DNA of 64,000 nucleotides from Chlorocebus sabaeus (lineage: Eukaryota; Chordata; Mammalia; Primates; Cercopithecidae), in NCBI RefSeq assembly GCF_047675955.1, contig NW_027328103.1, forward strand, positions 186,001 to 250,000, read 5' to 3'. Both the position numbers and the translations under genes were made by a program. The stretch's first letter is position 1. Every line of letters starts with the position of its first letter. Of the stretch, positions 31,861-45,400 are shown one piece after another. The notes below the pieces were generated by a model. The model had not been told where the DNA came from. It saw nothing but the letters and a program-made list of their open reading frames with translations, and did no database searches.

Positions 31861-34800
31861 GCTAAGGCTGTTCTTGTGGAATTGGCAAAGGGATATTTGG
31901 AAGCCCATAGAGGGCTATGGTGAAAAAGGAAATATCTTCCGTTCAAAACTGGAAAGAAGCTTTCTGAGAAACTGCTCTGTGTTCTGTTAATTCATCTCAC
32001 AGAGTAACATCTTTCCCTTCAAGAAGCCTTTCGCTAAGGCTGTTCTTGTGGAATTGGCAAAGGGATATTTGGAAGCCCATAGAGGGCTATGGTGAAAAAT
32101 GAAATATCTTTCGTTCAGAAGTGGAAAGAAGCTTTCTGAGAAACTGCTCTGTGTTCTGTTAATTCATCTCACAGAGTTACGTCTTTCCCTTCAAGAAGCC
32201 TTTCGCTAAGGCTGTTCTTGGGGAATTGGCAAAGGGATATTTGGAAGCCCATAGAGGGCTATGATGAAAAAGGAAATATCTTCCGTTCAAAATTTGAAAG
32301 AAGCTTTCTGAGAAACTGCTCTGTGTTCTGTTAATTCATCTCATAGAGTTACATCTTTCCCTTCAAGAAGCCTTTCGCTAAGGCTGTTCTTGTGGAATTG
32401 GCAAAGGGATATTTGGAAGCCCATAGAGGGCTATGGTGAAAATGGAAATATCTTCCGTTCAAAACTGGAAAGAAGCTTTCTGAGAAACTGCGCTGTGTTC
32501 TGTTAATTCATCTCAGAGAGTTACATCTTTCCCTTCAAGAAGCCTTTCGCTAAGGCTGTTCTTGTGGAATTGGCAAAGGGATATTTGGAAGCCCATAGAG
32601 GGCTATGGTGAAAAAGGAAATATCTTCCGTTCAAAACTGGAAAGAAGCTTTCTGAGAAACTGCTCTGTGTTCTGTTAATTCATCTCACAGAGTTACATCT
32701 TTCCATTCAAGAAGCCTTTCGCAAAGGCTGTTCTTGGGAAATTGGCAAAGGGATATTTGGAAGCCCATAGGGGGCTATGGTGAAAAAGGAAATATCTTCC
32801 GTTCAAAACTGGAAAGAAGCTTTCTGAGAAACTGCTCTGTGTTCTGTTGATTCATCTCACAGAGTTACATCTTTCCCTTCAAGAAGCCTTTCGCTAAGGC
32901 TGTTCTTGTGGAATTGGCAAAGGGATATTTGGAAGCCCATAGAGGGCTATGGTGAAAAAGGAAATATCTTCCGTTCAAAACTGGAAAGAAGCTTTCTGAG
33001 AAACTGCTCTGTGTTCTGTTAATTCATCTCACAGAGTTACATCTTTCCCTTCAAGAAGCCTTTCGCTAAGGCTGTTCTTGTGGAATTGGCAAAGGTATAT
33101 TTGGAAGCCCATAGAGGGCTATGGTGAAAAAGGAAATATCTTCCGTTCAAAACTGGAAAGAAGCTTTCTGAGAAACTGCTCTGTGTTCTGTTAATTCATC
33201 TCACAGAGTTACATCTTTCCCTTCAAGAAGCCTTTCGCTAAGGCTGTTCTTGTGGAATTGGCAAAGGGATATTTGGAAGCCCATAGAGGGCTATGGTGAA
33301 AAAGGAAATATCTTCCGTTCAAAACTGGAAAGAAGCTTTCTGAGAAACTGCTCTGTGTTCTGTTAATTCATCTCACAGAGTTTCGTCTTTCCCTTCAAGA
33401 AGCCTTTCGCTAAGGCTGTTCTTGGGGAATTGGCAAAGGTATATTTGGAAGCCCATAGAGGGCTATGGTGAAAAAGGAAATATCTTCCGTTCAGAAGGGG
33501 AAAGAAGCTTTCTGAGAAACTGCTCTGTGTTCTGTTAATTCATCTCACAGAGTTACATCTTTCCCTTCAAGAAGCCTTTCGCTAAGGCTGTTCTTGTGGA
33601 ATTGGCAAAGGGATATTTGGAAGCCCTTAGAGGGCTATGGTGAAAAAGGAAATATCTTCCGTTCAGAACTGGAAAGAAGCTTTCTGAGAAACTGCTCTGT
33701 GTTCTGTTAATTCATCTCACAGAGTTACATCTTTCCCTTCAAGAAGCCTTTCGCTAAGGCTGTTCTTGTGGAATTGGCAAAGGGATATTTGGAAGCCCAT
33801 AGAGGGCTATGGTGAAAAAGGAAATATCTTCCGTTCAAAAGTGTAAAGAAGCTTTCTGAGAGACTGCTCTTTGTTCTGTTAATTCATCTCACAGAGTTAC
33901 ATCTTTCCCTTCAAGAAGCCTTTCGCTAAGGCTGTTCTTGTGGAATTGGCAAAGGGATATTTGGAAGCCCATAGAGGGCTATGGTGAAAATGGAAATATC
34001 TTCCGTTCAAAACTGGAAAGAATGTTTCTGAGAAACTGCTCTGTGTTCTGTTAATTTATCTCACAGAGTTACATCTTTCCCTTCAAGAAGCCTTTCGCGA
34101 TGGCTGTTCTTTGGAATTGGCAAAGGGATATTTGGAAGCCTATAGAGGGCTATGGTGAAAAAGGAAATATCTTCCGTTCAAAACTGGAAAGAAGCTTTCT
34201 GAGAATCTGCTCTGTGTTCTGTTGATTCATCTCACAGAGTTCCATCTTTCCCTTCAAGAAGCCTTTCGCTAAGGCTGTTCTTGTGGAATTGGCAAAGGGA
34301 TATTTGGAAGCCCATAGAGGGCTATGGTGAAAAAGGAAATATCTTCCGTTCAAAACTGGAAAGAAGCTTTGTGAGAAACTGCTCTGTGTTCTGTTAATTC
34401 ATCTCACAGAGTTACATCTTTCCCTTCAAGAAGCCTTTCGCTAAGGCTGTTCTTGTGGAATTGGCAAAGGGATATTTGGAAGCCCATAGAGGGCTATGGT
34501 GAAAAAGGAAATATCTTCCGTTCAAAAGTGTAAAGAAGCTTTCTGAGAAACTGCTCTGTGTTCTGTTAATTCATCTCACATAGTTACGTCTTTCCCTTCA
34601 AGAAGCCTTTCGCTAAGGCTGTTCTTGTGGAATTGGCAAAGGGATATTTCGAAGCCCAAGAGGGCTATGGTGAAAAAGGAAATATCTTCCGTTCAAAACT
34701 GGAAAGAAGCTTTCTGAGAAACTGCTCTGTGCTCTGTTAATTCATCTCACAGAGTTACATCTTTCCCTTCAAGAAGCCTTTCGCTAAGGCTGTTCTTGTG

Positions 34801-35640
34801 GAATTGGCAAAGGGATATTTGGAAGCCCATAGAGGGCTATGGTGAAAAAGGAAATATCTTCCGTTCAAAACTGGAAAGAAGCTTTCTGAGAAACTGCTCT
34901 GTGTTCTGTTAATTCAGCTCACAGAGTTACATCATTCCCTCAAGATGCCTTTCGCTACGGCTGTTCTTGTGGAATTGGCAAAGGGATATTTGGAAGCCCA
35001 TAGAGGGCTATGGTGAAAAAGGAAATATCTTCCGTTGAAAACTGGAAAGAAGCTTTCTGAGAAACTGCTCTGTGTTCTGTTAATTCACCTCACAGAGTTA
35101 CATCTTTCCCTTCAAGAAGCCTTTAGCTAAAGCTGTTCTTGTGGAATTGGCAAAGGGATATTTGGAAGCCCATAGAGGGCTATGGTGAAAAAGGAAATAT
35201 CTTCCGTTCAAAAGTGTAAAGAAGCATTCTGAGAAACTGCTCTGTGTTCTGTTAATTCATCTCACAGAGTTACATCATTCCCTCAAGATGCCTTTCGCTA
35301 AGGCTGTTCTTGTGGAATTGGCAAAGGGATATTTGGAAGACCGTAGAGGGCTATGGTGAAAAAGGAAATATCTTCCGTTGAAAACTGGAAAGAAGCTTTC
35401 TGAGAAACTGCTCTGTGTTCTGTTAATTTATCTCACAGAGTTACATCTTTCCCTTCAAGAAGCCTTTCGCTAAGGCTGTTCTTGTGGAATTGGCAAAGGG
35501 ATATTTGGAAGCCCATAGAGGGCTATGGTGAAAAAGGAAATATCTTCCGTTCAAAACTGGAAAGAAGCTTTCTGAGAAACTGCTCATTGTTCTGTTAATT
35601 CATCTCACAGAGTTACATCTTTCCCTTCAAGAAGCCTTTG
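31860..35640. repeat. 22-monomer unit, copy 1 (3,780 bp)
   Basis: Period 3,780 bp (22 x 172 minus four; deletions at about 34.11, 34.66, 34.93 and 35.27 kb). Line-by-line comparison with copy 2 shows about nine substitutions in some 3.7 kb: near 32,738 (GGGAA/GGGGA), 32,772-32,773 (GGGGG/GGTTC), 33,335, 33,383 (TTTCGTC/TTACGTC), 33,627, 33,648 and two near 35,586 (CTCATTGT/CTCTGTGT). Shared private markers such as GAGACTGCTC (33,860), GAGTTCCATC (34,238) and AATTCAGCTC (34,912) confirm common origin. This is the most recent duplication I can see. Confidence 0.9.
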
Positions 35641-38600
35641 GCTAAGGCTGTTCTTGTGGAATTGGCAAAGGGATATTTGGAAGCCCATAGAGGGCTATGG
35701 TGAAAAAGGAAATATCTTCCGTTCAAAACTGGAAAGAAGCTTTCTGAGAAACTGCTCTGTGTTCTGTTAATTCATCTCACAGAGTAACATCTTTCCCTTC
35801 AAGAAGCCTTTCGCTAAGGCTGTTCTTGTGGAATTGGCAAAGGGATATTTGGAAGCCCATAGAGGGCTATGGTGAAAAATGAAATATCTTTCGTTCAGAA
35901 GTGGAAAGAAGCTTTCTGAGAAACTGCTCTGTGTTCTGTTAATTCATCTCACAGAGTTACGTCTTTCCCTTCAAGAAGCCTTTCGCTAAGGCTGTTCTTG
36001 GGGAATTGGCAAAGGGATATTTGGAAGCCCATAGAGGGCTATGATGAAAAAGGAAATATCTTCCGTTCAAAATTTGAAAGAAGCTTTCTGAGAAACTGCT
36101 CTGTGTTCTGTTAATTCATCTCATAGAGTTACATCTTTCCCTTCAAGAAGCCTTTCGCTAAGGCTGTTCTTGTGGAATTGGCAAAGGGATATTTGGAAGC
36201 CCATAGAGGGCTATGGTGAAAATGGAAATATCTTCCGTTCAAAACTGGAAAGAAGCTTTCTGAGAAACTGCGCTGTGTTCTGTTAATTCATCTCAGAGAG
36301 TTACATCTTTCCCTTCAAGAAGCCTTTCGCTAAGGCTGTTCTTGTGGAATTGGCAAAGGGATATTTGGAAGCCCATAGAGGGCTATGGTGAAAAAGGAAA
36401 TATCTTCCGTTCAAAACTGGAAAGAAGCTTTCTGAGAAACTGCTCTGTGTTCTGTTAATTCATCTCACAGAGTTACATCTTTCCATTCAAGAAGCCTTTC
36501 GCAAAGGCTGTTCTTGGGGAATTGGCAAAGGGATATTTGGAAGCCCATAGGGTTCTATGGTGAAAAAGGAAATATCTTCCGTTCAAAACTGGAAAGAAGC
36601 TTTCTGAGAAACTGCTCTGTGTTCTGTTGATTCATCTCACAGAGTTACATCTTTCCCTTCAAGAAGCCTTTCGCTAAGGCTGTTCTTGTGGAATTGGCAA
36701 AGGGATATTTGGAAGCCCATAGAGGGCTATGGTGAAAAAGGAAATATCTTCCGTTCAAAACTGGAAAGAAGCTTTCTGAGAAACTGCTCTGTGTTCTGTT
36801 AATTCATCTCACAGAGTTACATCTTTCCCTTCAAGAAGCCTTTCGCTAAGGCTGTTCTTGTGGAATTGGCAAAGGTATATTTGGAAGCCCATAGAGGGCT
36901 ATGGTGAAAAAGGAAATATCTTCCGTTCAAAACTGGAAAGAAGCTTTCTGAGAAACTGCTCTGTGTTCTGTTAATTCATCTCACAGAGTTACATCTTTCC
37001 CTTCAAGAAGCCTTTCGCTAAGGCTGTTCTTGTGGAATTGGCAAAGGGATATTTGGAAGCCCATAGAGGGCTATGGTGAAAAAGGAAATATCTTCCGTTC
37101 AAAACTGGAAAGAAACTTTCTGAGAAACTGCTCTGTGTTCTGTTAATTCATCTCACAGAGTTACGTCTTTCCCTTCAAGAAGCCTTTCGCTAAGGCTGTT
37201 CTTGGGGAATTGGCAAAGGTATATTTGGAAGCCCATAGAGGGCTATGGTGAAAAAGGAAATATCTTCCGTTCAGAAGGGGAAAGAAGCTTTCTGAGAAAC
37301 TGCTCTGTGTTCTGTTAATTCATCTCACAGAGTTACATCTTTCCCTTCAAGAAGCCTTTCGCTAAGGCTGTTCTTGTGGAATTGGCAAAGGGATATTTGG
37401 AAGCCCATAGAGGGCTATGGTGAAAAACGAAATATCTTCCGTTCAGAACTGGAAAGAAGCTTTCTGAGAAACTGCTCTGTGTTCTGTTAATTCATCTCAC
37501 AGAGTTACATCTTTCCCTTCAAGAAGCCTTTCGCTAAGGCTGTTCTTGTGGAATTGGCAAAGGGATATTTGGAAGCCCATAGAGGGCTATGGTGAAAAAG
37601 GAAATATCTTCCGTTCAAAAGTGTAAAGAAGCTTTCTGAGAGACTGCTCTTTGTTCTGTTAATTCATCTCACAGAGTTACATCTTTCCCTTCAAGAAGCC
37701 TTTCGCTAAGGCTGTTCTTGTGGAATTGGCAAAGGGATATTTGGAAGCCCATAGAGGGCTATGGTGAAAATGGAAATATCTTCCGTTCAAAACTGGAAAG
37801 AATGTTTCTGAGAAACTGCTCTGTGTTCTGTTAATTTATCTCACAGAGTTACATCTTTCCCTTCAAGAAGCCTTTCGCGATGGCTGTTCTTTGGAATTGG
37901 CAAAGGGATATTTGGAAGCCTATAGAGGGCTATGGTGAAAAAGGAAATATCTTCCGTTCAAAACTGGAAAGAAGCTTTCTGAGAATCTGCTCTGTGTTCT
38001 GTTGATTCATCTCACAGAGTTCCATCTTTCCCTTCAAGAAGCCTTTCGCTAAGGCTGTTCTTGTGGAATTGGCAAAGGGATATTTGGAAGCCCATAGAGG
38101 GCTATGGTGAAAAAGGAAATATCTTCCGTTCAAAACTGGAAAGAAGCTTTGTGAGAAACTGCTCTGTGTTCTGTTAATTCATCTCACAGAGTTACATCTT
38201 TCCCTTCAAGAAGCCTTTCGCTAAGGCTGTTCTTGTGGAATTGGCAAAGGGATATTTGGAAGCCCATAGAGGGCTATGGTGAAAAAGGAAATATCTTCCG
38301 TTCAAAAGTGTAAAGAAGCTTTCTGAGAAACTGCTCTGTGTTCTGTTAATTCATCTCACATAGTTACGTCTTTCCCTTCAAGAAGCCTTTCGCTAAGGCT
38401 GTTCTTGTGGAATTGGCAAAGGGATATTTCGAAGCCCAAGAGGGCTATGGTGAAAAAGGAAATATCTTCCGTTCAAAACTGGAAAGAAGCTTTCTGAGAA
38501 ACTGCTCTGTGCTCTGTTAATTCATCTCACAGAGTTACATCTTTCCCTTCAAGAAGCCTTTCGCTAAGGCTGTTCTTGTGGAATTGGCAAAGGGATATTT

Positions 38601-39420
38601 GGAAGCCCATAGAGGGCTATGGTGAAAAAGGAAATATCTTCCGTTCAAAACTGGAAAGAAGCTTTCTGAGAAACTGCTCTGTGTTCTGTTAATTCAGCTC
38701 ACAGAGTTACATCATTCCCTCAAGATGCCTTTCGCTACGGCTGTTCTTGTGGAATTGGCAAAGGGATATTTGGAAGCCCATAGAGGGCTATGGTGAAAAA
38801 GGAAATATCTTCCGTTGAAAACTGGAAAGAAGCTTTCTGAGAAACTGCTCTGTGTTCTGTTAATTCACCTCACAGAGTTACATCTTTCCCTTCAAGAAGC
38901 CTTTAGCTAAAGCTGTTCTTGTGGAATTGGCAAAGGGATATTTGGAAGCCCATAGAGGGCTATGGTGAAAAAGGAAATATCTTCCGTTCAAAAGTGTAAA
39001 GAAGCATTCTGAGAAACTGCTCTGTGTTCTGTTAATTCATCTCACAGAGTTACATCATTCCCTCAAGATGCCTTTCGCTAAGGCTGTTCTTGTGGAATTG
39101 GCAAAGGGATATTTGGAAGACCGTAGAGGGCTATGGTGAAAAAGGAAATATCTTCCGTTGAAAACTGGAAAGAAGCTTTCTGAGAAACTGCTCTGTGTTC
39201 TGTTAATTTATCTCACAGAGTTACATCTTTCCCTTCAAGAAGCCTTTCGCTAAGGCTGTTCTTGTGGAATTGGCAAAGGGATATTTGGAAGCCCATAGAG
39301 GGCTATGGTGAAAAAGGAAATATCTTCCGTTCAAAACTGGAAAGAAGCTTTCTGAGAAACTGCTCTGTGTTCTGTTAATTCATCTCACAGAGTTACATCT
39401 TTCCCTTCAAGAAGCCTTTG
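35640..39420. repeat. 22-monomer unit, copy 2
   Basis: Tandem copy of the preceding unit. It is also the left end of an 11.3-kb segment that reappears at 50.42-61.72 kb (offset 14,777 bp). Past 39.54 kb it continues with GAGTTACGTC where copy 1 runs into GAGTAACATC of copy 2, which locates the end of the tandem pair. Copy 2 and the copy near 50.4-54.2 kb share what follows, so the longer duplication used this copy as its source, or the reverse. Confidence 0.9.
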
Positions 39421-42400
39421 GCTAAGGCTGTTCTTGTGGAATTGGCAAAGGGATATTTGGAAGCCCATAGAGGGCTATGGTGAAAAAGGAAATATCTTCC
39501 GTTCAAAACTGGAAAGAAGCTTTCTGAGAAACTGCTCTGTGTTCTGTTAATTCATCTCACAGAGTTACGTCTTTCCCTTCAAGAAGCCTTTCGCTAAGGC
39601 TGTTCTTGGGGAATTGGCAAAGGTATATTTGGAAGCCAATAGAGGGCTATGGTGAAAAAGGAAATATCTTCCGTTGAGAAGTGGAAAGAAGCTTTCTGAG
39701 AAACTGCTCTGTGTTCTGTTAATTCATCTCACAGAGTTACATCTTTCCCTTCAAGAAGCCTTTCGCTAAGGCTGTTCTTGTGGAATTGGCAAAGGGATAT
39801 TTGGAAGCCCATAGAGGGCTATGGTGAAAAAGGAAATATCTTCCGTTCAGAACTGGAAAGAAGCTTTCTGAGAAACTGCTCTGTGTTCTGTTAATTCATC
39901 TCACAGAGTTACATCTTTCCCTTCAAGAAGCCTTTCGCTAAGGCTGTTCTTGTGGAATTGGCAAAGGGATATTTGGAAGCCCATAGAGGGCTATGGTGAA
40001 AAAGGAAATATCTTCCGTTCAAAACTGGAAAGAAGCTTTCTGAGAAACTGCTCTGTGTTCTGTTAATTCATCTCACAGAGTTACATCTTTCCCTTCAAGA
40101 TGCCTTTCGCTAAGGCTGTTCTTGTGGAATTGGCAAAGGGATATTTGGAAGCCCATAGAGGGCTATGGTGAAAAAGGAAATATCTTTTGTTCAAAACTGG
40201 AAAGAAGCTTTCTGAGAATCTGCTCTGTGTTCTGTTAATTCATCTCACAGAGTTACATCTTTCCCTTCAAGAAGCCTTTCGCTAAGGCTGTTCTTGTGGA
40301 ATTGGCAAAGGTATATTTGGAAGCCCATAGAGGGCTATGTTGAAAAAGGAAATATCTTTTGTTCAAAACTGGAAAGAAGCTTTCTGAGAAACTGCTCAGT
40401 GTTCTGTTAATTCATCTCACAGAGTTACATCTTTCCCTTCAAGAAGCCTTTCGCTAAGGCTGTTCTTGTGGAATTGGCAAAGGTATATTTTGAAGCCCAT
40501 AGAGGGCTATGGTGAAAAAGGAAATATCTTCCATTCAAAACTGGAAAGAAGCTTTCTGAGAAACTGCTCTGTGTTCTGTTAATTCATCTCATAGAGTTAC
40601 ATCTTTCCCTTCAAGAAGCCTTTCGCTAAGGCTGTTCTTGTGGAATTGGCAAAGGGATATTTGGAAGCCCATAGAGGGCTATGGTGAAAAAGGAAATATC
40701 TTCCGTTCAAAACTGGAAAGAAGCTTTCTGAGAAACTGCTCTGTGTTCTGTTAATTCATCTCACAGAGTTACATCTTTCCCTTCAAGAAGCCTTTGGCTA
40801 AGGCTGTTCTTGTGGAATTGGCAAAGGGATATTTGGAAGCCCATAGAGGGCTATGGTGAAAAAGGAAATATCTTCCGTGCAAAACTGGAAAGAAGCTTTC
40901 TGAGAAACTGCTCTGTGTTCTGTTAATTCATCTCACAGAGTTACATCTTCCCCTTCAAGAAGCCTTTCGCTAAGGCTGTTCTTGTGGAATTGGCAAAGGG
41001 ATATTTGGAAGCAAATAGAGGGCTATGGTGAAAAAGGAAATATCTTCCGTTCAAAACTGGAAAGAAGCTTTCTGAGAAACTGCTCTGTGTTCTGTTAATT
41101 CATCTCACAGAGTTACATCTTTCCCTTCAAGAAGCCTTTCGCTAAGGCTGTTCTTGTGGAATTGGCAAAGGGATATTTGGAAGCCCTTAGAGGGCTATGG
41201 TGAAAAAGGAAATATCTTCCGTTCAGACCTGGAAAGAGGCTTTCTGAGAAACTACTCTGTGTTCTGTTAATTCATCTCACAGAGTTACATCTTTCCCTTC
41301 AAGAAGCCTTTCGCTAAGGCTGTTCTTGTGGAATTGGCAAAGGGATATTTGGAAGCCCATAGAGGGCTATGGTGAAAAAGGAAATATCTTCCGTTCAAAA
41401 CTGGAAAGAAGCTTTCTGAGAAACTGCTCTGTGTTCTGTTAATTCATCTCACAGAGTTACATCTTTCCCTTCAAGAAGCCTTTAGCTAAGGCTGTTCTTG
41501 TGGAATTGGCAAAGGGATATTTGGAAGCCCATAGAGGGCTATGGTGAAAATGGAAATATCTTCCGTTCAAAACTGTAAAGAAGCTTTGTGAGAAACTGCT
41601 CTGTGTTCTGTTAATTCATCTCACAGAGTTACGTCTTTCCCTTCAAGAAGCCTTTCGCTAAGGCTGTTCTTGGGGAATTGGCAAAGGGATATTTGGAAGC
41701 CCATAGAGGGCTATGATGAAAAAGGAAATATCTTCCGTTCAAAATTTGAAAGAAGCTTTCTGAGAAACTGCTCTGTGTTCTGTTAATTCATCTCATAGAG
41801 TTACATCTTTCCCTTCAAGAAGCCTTTAGCTAAGGCTGTTCTTGTGGAATTGGCAAAGGGATATTTGGAAGCCCATAGAGGGCTATGGTGAAAAAGGAAA
41901 TATCTTCCGTTCAAAACTGGAAAGAAGCTTTCTGAGAAACTGCGCTGTGTTCTGTTAATTCATCTCAGAGAGTTACATCTTTCCATTCAAGAAGCCTTTC
42001 GCTAAGGCTGTTCTTGTGGAATTGGCAAAGGGATATTTGGAAGCCCATAGAGGGCTATGGTGAAAAAGGAAATATCTTCCGTTCAAAACTGGAAAGAAGC
42101 TTTCTGAGAAACTGCTCTGTGTTCTGTTAATTCATCTCACAGAGTTACATCTTTCCCTTCAAGAAGCCTTTCGCTAAGGCTGTTCTTGTGGAATTGGCAA
42201 AGGGATATTTGAAAGCCCATAGAGGGCTATGGTGAAAAAGGAAATATCTTCCGTTCAAAACTGGAAAGAAGCTTTCTGAGGAACTGCTCTGTGTTCTGTT
42301 AATTCATCTCACAGAGTTACATCTTTCCCTTCAAGAAGCCTTTGGCTAAGGCTGTTCTTGTGGAATTGGCAAAGGGATATTTGGAAGCCCATAGAGGGCT

Positions 42401-45400
42401 ATGGTGAAAAAGGAAATATCTTCCGTTCAAAACTGGAAAGAAGCTTTCTGAGAAACTGCTCTGTGTTCTGTTAATTCATCTCACAGAGTTACGTCTTTCC
42501 CTTCAAGAAGCCTTTCGCTAAGGCTGTTCTTGGGGAATTGGCAAAGGTATATTTGGAAGCCCATAGAGGGCTATGGTGAAAAAGGAAATATCTTCCGTTC
42601 AGAAGGGGAAAGAAGCTTTCTGAGAAACTGCTCTGTGTTCTGTTAATTCATCTCACAGAGTTACATCTTTCCCTTCAAGAAGCCTTTCGCTAAGGCTGTT
42701 CTTGTGGAATTGGCAAAGGGATATTTGGAAGCCCATAGAGGGCTATGGTGAAAAAGGAAATATCTTCCGTTCAGAACTGGAAAGAAGCTTTCTGAGAAAC
42801 TGCTCTGTGTTCTGTTAATTCATCTCACAGAGTTACATCTTTCCCTTCAAGAAGCCTTTCGCTAAGGCTGTTCTTGTGGAATTGGCAAAGGGATATTTGG
42901 AAGCCCATAGAGGGCTATGGTGAAAAAGGAAATATCTTCCGTTCAAAAGTGTAAAGAAGCTTTCTGAGAAACTGCTCTTTGTTCTGTTAATTCATCTCAC
43001 AGAGTTACATCTTTCCCTTCAAGAAGCCTTTCGCTAAGGCTGTTCTTGTGGAATTGGCAAAGGGATATTTGGAAGCCCATAGAGGGCTATGGTGAAAATG
43101 GAAATATCTTCCGTTCAAAACTGGAAAGAATGTTTCTGAGAAACTGCTCTGTGTTCTGTTAATTTATCTCACAGAGTTACATCTTTCCCTTCAAGAAGCC
43201 TTTCGCGATGGCTGTTCTTTGGAATTGGCAAAGGGATATTTGGAAGCCTATAGAGGGCTATGGTGAAAAAGGAAATATCTTCCGTTCAAAACTGGAAAGA
43301 AGCTTTCTGAGAAACTGCTCTGTGTTCTGTTGATTCATCTCACAGAGTTACATCTTTCCCTTCAAGAAGCCTTTCGCTAAGGCTGTTCTTGTGGAATTGG
43401 CAAAGGGATATTTGGAAGCCCATAGAGGGCTATGGTGAAAAAGGAAATATCTTCCGTTCAAAACTGGAAAGAAGCTTTCTGAGAAACTGCTCTGTGTTCT
43501 GTTAATTCATCTCACGGAGTTACATCTTTCCCTTCAAGAAGCCTTTCGCTAAGGCTGTTCTTGTGGAATTGGCAAAGGGATATTTGGAAGCCCATAGAGG
43601 GCTATGGTGAAAAAGGAAATATCTTCCGTTCAAAAGTGTAAAGAAGCTTTCTGAGAAACTGCTCTGTGTTCTGTTAATTCATCTCACATAGTTACGTCTT
43701 TCCCTTCAAGAAGCCTTTCGCTAAGGCTGTTCTTGTGGAATTGGCAAAGGGATATTTCGAAGCCCAAGAGGGCTATGGTGAAAAAGGAAATATCTTCCGT
43801 TCAAAACTGTAAAGAAGCTTTCTGAGAAACTGCTCTGTGCTCTGTTAATTCATCTCACAGAGTTACATCTTTCCCTTCAAGAAGCCTTTCGCTAAGGCTG
43901 TTCTTGTGGAATTGGCAAAGGGATATTTGGAAGCCCATAGAGGGCTATGGTGAAAAAGGAAATATCTTCCGTTCAAAACTGGAAAGAAGCTTTCTGAGAA
44001 ACTGCTCTGTGTTCTGTTAATTCATCTCACAGAGTTACATCATTCCCTCAAGATGCCTTTCGCTACGGCTGTTCTTGTGGAATTGGCAAAGGGATATTTG
44101 GAAGCCCATAGAGGGCTATGGTGAAAAAGGAAATATCTTCCGTTCAAAACTGGAAAGAAGCTTTCTGAGAAACTGCTCTGTGTTCTGTTAATTCACCTCA
44201 CAGAGTTACATCTTTCCCTTCAAGAAGCCTTTAGCTAAAGCTGTTCTTGTGGAATTGGCAAAGGGATATTTGGAAGCCCATAGAGGGCTATGGTGAAAAA
44301 GGAAATATCTTCCGTTCAAAACTGGAAAGAAGCTTTCTGAGAAACTGCTCTGTGTTCTGTTAATTCATCTCACAGGGTTACATCTTTCCCTTCAAGAAGT
44401 CTTTCGCTAAGGCTGTTCTTGTGGAATTGGCAAAGGGATATTTGGAAGCCCATAGGGGGATATGGTGAAGAAGGAAATATCTTCCTTTCAAAACTGGAAA
44501 GAAGCTTTCTGAGAAACTGCTCTGTGTTCTGTTAATTCATCTCACAGAGTTACGTCTTTCCCTTCAAGAAGCCTTTCGCTAAGGCTGTTCTTGGGGAATT
44601 GGCAAAGGGATATTTGGAAGCCCATAGAAGACTATGGTGAAAAAGGAAATATCTTCCGTTCAAAACTGGAAAGAAGCTTTATGAGAAACTGCTCTGTGTT
44701 CTGTTAATTCATCTCACAGAGTTACATCTTTCCCTTCAAGAAGCCTTTCGCTAAGGCTGTTCTTGTGGAATTGGCAAAGGGATATTTGGAAGCCCATAGA
44801 GGGCTATGGTGAAAAAGGAAATATCTTCCGTTCAAAACTGGAAAGAAGCTTTCTGAGAAACTGCTCTGTGTTCTGTTAATTCATCTCACATAGTTACGTC
44901 TTTCCCTTCAAGAAGCCTTTCGCTAAGGCTGTTCTTGTGGAATTGGCAAAGGGATATTTCGAAGCCCAAGAGGGCTATGGTGAAAAAGGAAATATCTTCC
45001 GTTCAAAACTGGAAAGAAGCTTTCTGAGAAACTGCTCTGTGCTCTGTTAATTCATCTCACAGAGTTACATCTTTCCCTTCAAGAAGCCTTTCGCTAAGGC
45101 TGTTCTTGTGGAATTGGCAAAGGGATATTTGGAAGCCCATAGAGGGCTATGGTGAAAAAGGAAATATCTTCCGTTCAAAACTGGAAAGAAACTTTCTGAG
45201 AAACTGCTCTGTGTTTTGTTAATTCATCTCACAGAGTTACATCATTCCCTCAAGATGCCTTTCGCTACGGCTGTTCTTGTGGAATTGGCAAAGGGATATT
45301 TGGAAGCCCATAGAGGGCTATGGTGAAAAAGGAAATATCTTCCGTTCAAAACTGGAAAGAAGCTTTCTGAGAAACTGCTCTGTGTTCTGTTAATTCATCT

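Noticed and set aside
34150..34353. 67-residue minus-strand open frame, present three times (also 37,930-38,133 and 52,707-52,910)
   Set aside because: Opened by GTTGATTC replacing GTTAATTC (CAA instead of TAA on the minus strand) and multiplied only because the 22-monomer unit was duplicated. Repetition here reflects segmental copying, not selection on a protein.
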